From the NCBI GenBank assembly GCA_900542505.1, contig UQNV01000018.1:1-38496 (forward strand): a stretch of DNA of 38,496 nt, read 5' to 3'. Of this stretch, positions 33,314 through 38,496 are shown piece by piece (the first letter of the stretch is position 1; every line of letters starts with the position of its first letter). This DNA comes from an uncultured Alistipes sp. GTDB lineage: Bacteria; Bacteroidota; Bacteroidia; Bacteroidales; Rikenellaceae. The notes below the pieces were generated by a model. The model saw only the letters and a list, made by a program, of their open reading frames with translations, made no database searches and had not been told where the DNA came from. Position numbers and translations under genes: made by a program.

Positions 33314-34659
33314 AGAAAATAGTCGTTCTGGGCGGCGGAATCAGCGGTTACGGCTCCGCCATCCTCGCCCGCAAGAAGGGTTTCGACGTACTGCTCTCCG
33401 ACTCGGGGCGAATCGCCGACCGCTACAAAGCCAAACTCGACCAGTGGGAGGTCCCCTACGAGGAGGGGGGCCACACCGAGGAGCGCATCCTCGCCGCCAC
33501 GGAGGTCATCAAGTCGCCGGGCATCCCCGAATCGGCCCCCATCGTGCGCAAAATCCGCGAGGCGGGCATCCCCGTCATCTCGGAAATCGAATTCGCCGGC
33601 CGCTACATCGGCCGCGCGCGCTGCATCTGCGTCACCGGCTCGAACGGCAAGACGACCACCACGTCGCTCATCTACAAAATCATGCGCGATGCCGGGATGA
33701 ACGTCGCCCTGGGAGGCAACATCGGCGAGAGCTTCGCCTACTCGGTGGCCACGGGCAGCTACGACTGGTATGTGCTCGAACTGAGCTCGTTCCAGCTCGA
33801 CGGCATGTACCGCTTCAGGGCCCACATCGGCGTGCTGACGAACATCACGCCCGACCACCTGGACCGCTACGACCACTGCTTCCAGAACTACGTAGACGCC
33901 AAGATGCGCATCACGCAGAACATGACCTCGCGCGACTGGTTCATCTACTCGGGCGACGACGAGACCATCTGGGCGCAGCTGCCCCGCTACGACCTGCGCA
34001 TGCGCCAGCTCCCCTTCGCGGCCCGCAACGCCGTGGCCAGCGGCGCCGGCGACGCCTTCCTGCTCGACGGCCGCTTCACCGCCACGGCGGGCAAGGCTTC
34101 GGTCGAAATCGACACCGACCGGATGCAAATCAAGGGGCTCCACAACGCCTACAACGCCATGGCCGCGGCGCTGGCGACGCTCGCCGCCGGCGTCGACCCC
34201 GAGCAGGTGAGTCGCTCCATCTACGACTTCGCCCCCGTCGAGCACCGCCTCGAACCGGTGGCCGAGCGCGGCAGCGTACTCTGGCTCAACGACTCGAAGG
34301 CGACCAACGTCGACTCGGTGTGGTACGCCCTCGAGGGGATGAAGCGCCCGGTGGTCTGGATTGCCGGCGGCACGGACAAGGGCAACGACTACACGCCCCT
34401 CAAGGAGTTTGCCCGCGAGAAGGTCCACACGCTGGTCTGCATGGGGCTCGACAACGCCAAACTGCTGCGCGAATTCGAAGGGGTGGTGCCCCGCATCGTC
34501 TCGACCGACTCGCTCGATGCGGCGATGCACGCCGCACGCGAGGCGGCACGTCCGGGCGACGTGGTGCTCCTCTCGCCGGCATGCGCCAGCTTCGACCTCT
34601 TCAAGAACTACGAAAACCGCGGCGAACTCTTCAAGGAGTGGGTGCTGAAGAACGCCTGA
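33310..34659 (+). CDS. murD: UDP-MurNAc-L-alanine:D-glutamate ligase MurD
   Basis: Cytosolic Mur ligase that adds D-glutamate to UDP-MurNAc-L-Ala. The 449-residue protein has the N-terminal nucleotide-binding fold LGGGISGYGSA, the ATP loop TGSNGKTTTT (Lys114), ELSSFQLDG, NITPDHLDRY and LNDSKATNVDS, all typical of MurD. ATG at 33310 overlaps the stop of the preceding lipoprotein gene. Longer frames starting upstream run through that gene and are spurious. ftsW begins 28 bp downstream. Confidence 0.97.
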   Translation: MKKIVVLGGGISGYGSAILARKKGFDVLLSDSGRIADRYKAKLDQWEVPYEEGGHTEERILAATEVIKSPGIPESAPIVRKIREAGIPVISEIEFAGRYIGRARCICVTGSNGKTTTTSLIYKIMRDAGMNVALGGNIGESFAYSVATGSYDWYVLELSSFQLDGMYRFRAHIGVLTNITPDHLDRYDHCFQNYVDAKMRITQNMTSRDWFIYSGDDETIWAQLPRYDLRMRQLPFAARNAVASGAGDAFLLDGRFTATAGKASVEIDTDRMQIKGLHNAYNAMAAALATLAAGVDPEQVSRSIYDFAPVEHRLEPVAERGSVLWLNDSKATNVDSVWYALEGMKRPVVWIAGGTDKGNDYTPLKEFAREKVHTLVCMGLDNAKLLREFEGVVPRIVSTDSLDAAMHAAREAARPGDVVLLSPACASFDLFKNYENRGELFKEWVLKNA

Positions 34660-34687
34660 GGATGAACCGCACAACGGCAACCGAACG

Positions 34688-36097
34688 ATGGAACGCGAAG
34701 CGATGAACTACGACGACGGAGTGCGTCCCGGCACCTGCGGGACGAGCGGCGCGGCGGACGGCGCGGCCGAGGAGGCCCGCAGCCGTACGCGCAGGAGCGC
34801 CACGGCGCCACGGCGCGGCAATGCCGGGCCCGACGCCGGGGAGCAGAGCGCCTCGTCGCCCTTCATCGAGCGGCTCAGGAGGCTCTTCAACGGCGACCGC
34901 GTGCTCTGGATTATCATTGCGGCGCTGGCGGTGATTTCGATTCTCGTGGTCTACTCGTCGACGGCCAAGATGGCCTACGACGCCCACACCGAGCGCACGA
35001 CCTACCACTTCCTGCGCCAGCAGGTCATGGTGCTCATCCTGAGTCTGGGTGTGATGATTGCCGTGCAGAAAATCAACTGCCGCGTCTACCGCACGCTGGC
35101 CCAGCCGGCCTACATCGCCAGCGTGCTGCTCACGCTGCTGGCCTACTTCATCGGACGCACGACCAACGGCGCCGCGCGCTGGATTCCGCTCGGATTCTTC
35201 GACCTGCAGCCCTCCGAGGCGCTGAAGGTCGCCACGGTGCTCTTCCTGGCCCGCCAGCTGGGAAGCCGCCAGAGCCGCATCGACAAAATCCGCATCGTCC
35301 CCTCGCTCAAGTTCTGGACCTGGCGCCGCTCGCGCGAGCAGCGGCGCATCTGGCGCGAAGGGACGTGGCCCATCCTGATGCCGGTGGCCGTCTCGGCCGT
35401 GGTCATCTTCCCGGCCCACACCTCGTCGGCCGTGCTGGTCTGCATGGCCTCGTGGGTGATGATGCTCATCGGGCGGGTCAACATCCGCGAGCTCATGAAA
35501 CTCGTCGGACTGGGCATCGCAGCCATACTGCTGGTCTGGACGCTCAACCTCGGACGAAGCGAGACGGCCGAAGGACGCGTCGGCACGTGGCTCCACCTCT
35601 GGACCACGTCGCAGACCGACAAACCCATCGAGCACCTGAGCGACACCGAGCGTTCGATGATTGCCATCCACAACGGCGGCCTGCTGGGCGAAGGGGCCGG
35701 GCAGAGCGCCATGCGCGTGGAGATGATTCACCCCGAGAGCGACTACGCCTACGCCTTCTTCGTCGAGGAGTACGGCATCGTGCTGGCCGTGGTGCTGCTG
35801 ATGCTCTACCTGTGGATTTTCTTCCGCGCCATCGAAATCTTCCGCCGCTGCGGCACCGCCTTCCCGGGACTGCTGGTGCTGGGACTGGCGCTGCTCATCA
35901 CCTGTCAGGCGCTGTTGCACGTGATGGTGACCGTCAACCTGATTCCCGAGACGGGGCAGACGCTGCCGCTCATCTCGCGCGGCGGCTCGTCGGTGCTCTT
36001 CACCACCATCGCGCTGGGAATGATACTGAGCGTCAGCCGCCAGAACGACGAACAGTCGCACGACCGGCCGCGCAGCGAGACCATCTACGAAAAATAA
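34688..36097 (+). CDS. ftsW: FtsW/RodA/SpoVE family peptidoglycan glycosyltransferase
   Basis: SEDS-family membrane glycosyltransferase that polymerises septal glycan with FtsI. The 469-residue protein has a hydrophilic Ala/Arg/Gly-rich N-terminus (about 1-60) and then about ten membrane segments. GRTTNGAARWIPLGFFDLQPSE, HNGGLLGEGAGQS and LISRGGSSVLF are SEDS signatures. The position after murD and in the same cluster as ftsI supports FtsW rather than RodA. The start may be 34688 or the ATG at 34703 (MNYDDGV). This is the last dcw gene here; murG, which normally follows, is absent. Confidence 0.93.
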   Translation: MEREAMNYDDGVRPGTCGTSGAADGAAEEARSRTRRSATAPRRGNAGPDAGEQSASSPFIERLRRLFNGDRVLWIIIAALAVISILVVYSSTAKMAYDAHTERTTYHFLRQQVMVLILSLGVMIAVQKINCRVYRTLAQPAYIASVLLTLLAYFIGRTTNGAARWIPLGFFDLQPSEALKVATVLFLARQLGSRQSRIDKIRIVPSLKFWTWRRSREQRRIWREGTWPILMPVAVSAVVIFPAHTSSAVLVCMASWVMMLIGRVNIRELMKLVGLGIAAILLVWTLNLGRSETAEGRVGTWLHLWTTSQTDKPIEHLSDTERSMIAIHNGGLLGEGAGQSAMRVEMIHPESDYAYAFFVEEYGIVLAVVLLMLYLWIFFRAIEIFRRCGTAFPGLLVLGLALLITCQALLHVMVTVNLIPETGQTLPLISRGGSSVLFTTIALGMILSVSRQNDEQSHDRPRSETIYEK

Positions 36098-36201
36098 CCG
36101 CCCGCCGGCATCTGCGGCGGTCCGCCGCGACGCCCCACGGCGTCGACCCTCGGCGAACCCACGGCACTGCGGCCCGGCGACAAAAAAAACGAAAAGAAGA
36201 C

Positions 36202-36597
36202 ATGGAGGACATCCGACTCGACAAATATCTGTGGGCCGTGCGGGTCTTCAAGACCCGGAGCGATGCGGCCGACGCCATCCGCAACAACAAGGTGACGGTC
36301 AACGGCTCCTATGCCAAGCCGTCGCGCGAGGTGAAAATCGGCGACCTGGTCGCCGTACGCAAGCAGCAGGTGACCTATTCGTACAAGGTGCTCGACCTGG
36401 TGTCGAGCCGCCAGCCGGCCAAGAACGTGCCGCTCTACTGCCTCGACGTCACGCCGCAGGAGGAGCGCGACAAGCTCAACATCCCGCGCGAGACAATCTT
36501 CGTCTTCCGCGAGCGCGGCACGGGACGCCCCACCAAGAAGGAGCGCCGCGAGCTCGACACGCTGATGGACGAAATCTACTACGACGACGAGGAGTAG
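36202..36597 (+). CDS. hslR: S4-domain RNA-binding protein, Hsp15/HslR family
   Basis: 131-residue protein with an N-terminal S4 domain (about 1-60; IRLDKYLWAVRVFKTRSDAADAI, VTVNGSYAKPSREVKIGD) and a basic C-terminal helix ending in acidic residues. E. coli Hsp15 binds free 50S subunits carrying nascent chains after heat shock; the same role is likely but unproven. It follows ftsW by 104 bp in the place where murG would be expected. Leader sequence ACAAAAAAAACGAAAAG is A-rich. The longer frame reaching back to 35365 runs through ftsW and is spurious. Confidence 0.9.
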   Translation: MEDIRLDKYLWAVRVFKTRSDAADAIRNNKVTVNGSYAKPSREVKIGDLVAVRKQQVTYSYKVLDLVSSRQPAKNVPLYCLDVTPQEERDKLNIPRETIFVFRERGTGRPTKKERRELDTLMDEIYYDDEE

Positions 36598-36605
36598 TCC
36601 GCCGT

Positions 36606-36728
36606 CGCAGGCGGAAAATGTGCCGCAGGCGGGAAGCACCGCGGGCGGAAAGCTCCGCGGGCGGCTAAACGCCCAAGAGAGGGGGCGGGCACAGCCTCTG
36701 CCGCCGCGACCCGCTGCCGCGACCCGCC
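36606..36728 (+). repeat. 16/18-bp and 13-bp tandem repeats downstream of hslR
   Basis: Four units, 36606-36623 (18 bp), 36624-36639, 36640-36655 and 36656-36671 (16 bp), share the core CGCRGGCGGRAA, degenerating in the last copy. Further on, GCCGCGACCCGCT (36703-36715) and GCCGCGACCCGCC (36716-36728) are a 13-bp direct pair. All lie in the non-coding 36598-36741 stretch. Confidence 0.75.
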
Positions 36729-36741
36729 GGGAAGGACACCG

Positions 36742-36778
36742 AAAAGCCTCTGCCGCAGCAAAGCGGCAGAGGCTTTTT
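36742..36778. terminator. Bidirectional intrinsic terminator
   Basis: AAAAGCCTCTGCCGC (36742-36756) pairs with GCGGCAGAGGCTTTT (36763-36777) around a 6-base loop, giving T-runs on both strands. It lies between convergent hslR and the lipoprotein gene and can terminate both. Confidence 0.93.
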
Positions 36779-36853
36779 CCATACCCGGAAGGGAGCCGTG
36801 AGAAGAGGGCCATCGGGCGGTCATCGGACGGCTGACCCTCCCTGCGGTGCCGC

Positions 36854-38359
36854 CTACCGGCCGAGCAGACGGCTCCGGAGAGCACCCGACGCGGAGGCAT
36901 CGGCCGCCGGCGTACGGAGCACCTTCTTGCAGAGCTTCGAGGTCGCCTTGAACTCCGCATCGCTCAGACCATAGGCATAGACGATGTAGTCGGTATCGGG
37001 GTCGAGCGGCATGTAGCGCGTCATGGTGAAGCTCTCGTACAGGAGCATCATCGAATAGTAGTCGGCATAATCGTTCCAGAGCTTCTCCATGTCACGGGCC
37101 AGAATCTTCTCGTCGCTCAGACCGGCGAAGTCGGAGAGCTTGGTCAGCTCGCAACGGTAGGGAGTGGCCTCGGCCGTGGGGATGAACTTGATTTGCGCAT
37201 GCTCGATGCCCCACTCGACCACCTCGATGCGGATGGGGTCCTCGCCGCCCTCCTGGTCCTTCATCATGAAGGGCTCGGTGGTGAACAGCCGGGTCGTCGC
37301 CGCGGCGCGCAGGCCGTGCTGGCCGACGCCGAAGGCGAAGCCCACGTACTCGGTATTGGGCTCGAACTCGGCATAGGAGAGCGTATAGGCGCCCCGATGG
37401 CACTGCTCGGCCACCACCGTGGCGTAGTCCGAGCTGGAGATGTGCTCGTTCAGGTCGTCGATGCAGGCGGCAATGACCGCATCCTCGCCCATCACGTCGA
37501 GGTTCTCACGCAGCACGAAGAGGCAGAAGTAATCCTCGTCGTCGGTCGACGGCGTCACCTTCAACCGTGCGCTCACGTCCGTCAGGTCGGTCACCTCGAG
37601 GGTAAAGGTCATCGCCGAGGGCTTCACCGTGGGCTCCTTGGCGGTGCGGAACGTCGTGCTGACCAGCCCGGTGGTCGCATTGCCCGAATAGTCGAGTCCG
37701 AAGACATATTCGACATACTCCGTATCGCCCGCCAGCTCCTCGGCCGTCACGAAGGTCTGGGTCCCCGAGATGAGGAGCCCCATCGCCTGGCAGAACTCCC
37801 CGAAATTCATGCCGTTGGTCTCGGCCGTCTGGGCTATCTGGGCTATCTGGGCCTCGATGAGCTTCTCCTCCGAGGGGAAGGCGTCGAATTCGGTGCGGGG
37901 CAGGACGTTGCAGAAGTAGGTCATCGCGGGGTCGGCCGGCGTAACGGTCACCTCGGCGCTGTAGAAGGTCACCTCACCGAGCGTGATGACGAAGGGAGGC
38001 ACGGGCTGCTCGCCCGTCGTGGCGGTTGCCGAAGCCCAGTCGGAGTCGCTCCAGCGGCCGAGGTCGCCCGAAACGGCCTTGACCTTGAAGCTGTATTGCG
38101 TCGAGGGGGTCAGCCCGTCGAAACGGACCGAAGTCTCGTTGGTGTAGACCTCGTCGCCTTCGTTGAACCGATAGGCATAGCATTTGGCATCGGGAACGGC
38201 CGCCCACGTGAAGGTGAGCGAGGCCTCGTCGCCCTCGGAGACGAGCGATGCGGGGACGGGCAACGGAAGAATCTTGTCCGGCGAGTCGGAGTCGCTGCCG
38301 CATGCCGACAACAGCGCGATGAGCGCGGTCAGCAGGAGATGGAAACGGAATTTTTTCAT
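36854..38359 (-). CDS. Lipoprotein with FN3-like domain and three tandem ~120-residue modules
   Basis: 501-residue predicted lipoprotein from the ATG at 38359. The signal ends LLSAC with lipid Cys20, followed by GSDSDSPDK, an acidic stretch like the Bacteroidota surface-export signal. An FN3-like domain (about 40-120; LTFTWAAVPDAKCYAYRF, LTPSTQYSFKVKAV) precedes three similar modules (about 125-245, 255-370 and 380-490). Each has a beta start (VTFYSAEVTVTP; TDLTDVSARLKVTP; WGIEHAQIKFIP), a Y-x-C motif (YFCNV, YFCLF, YRCEL), a helical middle, and DTEYVEYVFG, NTEYVGFAFG or DTDYIVYAYG. A role in surface binding is inference. It has a good promoter and shares a terminator with hslR. Confidence 0.87.
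   Translation of the reverse strand: MKKFRFHLLLTALIALLSACGSDSDSPDKILPLPVPASLVSEGDEASLTFTWAAVPDAKCYAYRFNEGDEVYTNETSVRFDGLTPSTQYSFKVKAVSGDLGRWSDSDWASATATTGEQPVPPFVITLGEVTFYSAEVTVTPADPAMTYFCNVLPRTEFDAFPSEEKLIEAQIAQIAQTAETNGMNFGEFCQAMGLLISGTQTFVTAEELAGDTEYVEYVFGLDYSGNATTGLVSTTFRTAKEPTVKPSAMTFTLEVTDLTDVSARLKVTPSTDDEDYFCLFVLRENLDVMGEDAVIAACIDDLNEHISSSDYATVVAEQCHRGAYTLSYAEFEPNTEYVGFAFGVGQHGLRAAATTRLFTTEPFMMKDQEGGEDPIRIEVVEWGIEHAQIKFIPTAEATPYRCELTKLSDFAGLSDEKILARDMEKLWNDYADYYSMMLLYESFTMTRYMPLDPDTDYIVYAYGLSDAEFKATSKLCKKVLRTPAADASASGALRSRLLGR
37820..37855 (-). repeat. 9-bp tandem repeat inside the modular lipoprotein gene
   Basis: CTCGGCCGT, CTGGGCTAT, CTGGGCTAT, CTGGGCCTC on the plus strand. On the coding strand they give the repeated AQI tripeptides (AQIAQIAQT) in the helical part of the first module. 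Confidence 0.85.
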
Positions 38360-38402
38360 AAAAGGTATAATTAGTTTAAGGGTGTTTTGGGGATGGGTTT
38401 TA

Positions 38403-38434
38403 CAAAAATAAAACGTTGTTTCGAGAAAAACAAG
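38403..38434 (-). promoter_or_regulatory. Promoter of the modular lipoprotein gene
   Basis: Minus strand TATTTTTG (38410 to 38403) matches TAnnTTTG, and CTTG (38434 to 38431) lies 20 bp upstream as a plausible -33 element. The start codon is 43 bp downstream. This is the only promoter in the window where I see both elements. Confidence 0.6.
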
Positions 38435-38496
38435 CATTTGGAGCGCTCGCAATCTCTATTTTATACCGTCACCCGCCCGCCCGGCGCCCGGCTGCT

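Overview
The window reads as one end of a draft contig from a GC-rich member of the Bacteroidota, most like Alistipes (Rikenellaceae). Three things support this. Promoters carry the Bacteroidota -7 element TAnnTTTG rather than a TATAAT box. The gene set includes a PorO/P-type porin, lipoproteins with acidic residues after the lipidated cysteine, a zinc-site-less Tgt and OlsB/GlsB-like plus PlsC-like lipid enzymes. Protein sequences look Bacteroidales-like, but codon third positions are strongly G/C, which also explains the many long spurious open frames on the opposite strand. The genus is an inference. The first 46 bases are not genomic: they match an Illumina Nextera i7 index and Read 2 transposase adapter, and the upp gene is cut by that junction.

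Layout. 47-2741 (minus): truncated upp, hflX and a TonB-type energy transducer. 2902-4664 (plus): rlmN and a secreted thioredoxin-like protein. 4934-8417 (minus): an M13 zinc metallopeptidase lipoprotein and pgk, each with its own terminator. 8418-9140: a non-coding divergent region with two tandem-repeat arrays. 9141-10836 (plus): kbl and an Lrp/AsnC regulator. 11059-13546 (minus): rsmG, an ECF-like sigma factor and a membrane glycosyltransferase whose gene overlaps the sigma gene. 13847-18334 (plus): tgt, an LptF/LptG-type permease, a PASTA protein and an RluD-type pseudouridine synthase, probably one operon. 18513-21064 (plus): a YgiQ-type radical SAM protein and a GNAT acetyltransferase, overlapping by ATGA. 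21262-23338 (minus): a HAD hydrolase and a PorO/P porin.

23649-25563 (minus) holds two acyltransferase genes that best fit the glycine-lipid (commendamide) pathway glsB/glsA. They diverge from the division/cell-wall (dcw) cluster at 25794-36097 (plus): rsmH, ftsL-like, ftsI, murE, mraY, an extra small lipoprotein gene, murD, ftsW. This cluster lacks mraZ in front and murG/murC/ftsQ/ftsA/ftsZ behind. hslR follows, then a bidirectional terminator, then a convergent lipoprotein with an FN3-like domain and three tandem modules of about 120 residues.

The most notable points are the lipoprotein gene translationally coupled to murD inside the dcw cluster (it looks like a DUF4369 domain without its usual thioredoxin partner), the glsA/glsB pair sharing an intergenic region with the dcw promoter, the modular lipoprotein at the right end, and recurring short tandem repeats (9, 10, 12, 13, 16 and 23/24 bp units) in spacers and in non-conserved parts of proteins. 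I saw no tRNA, rRNA, CRISPR array, insertion sequence or phage gene.
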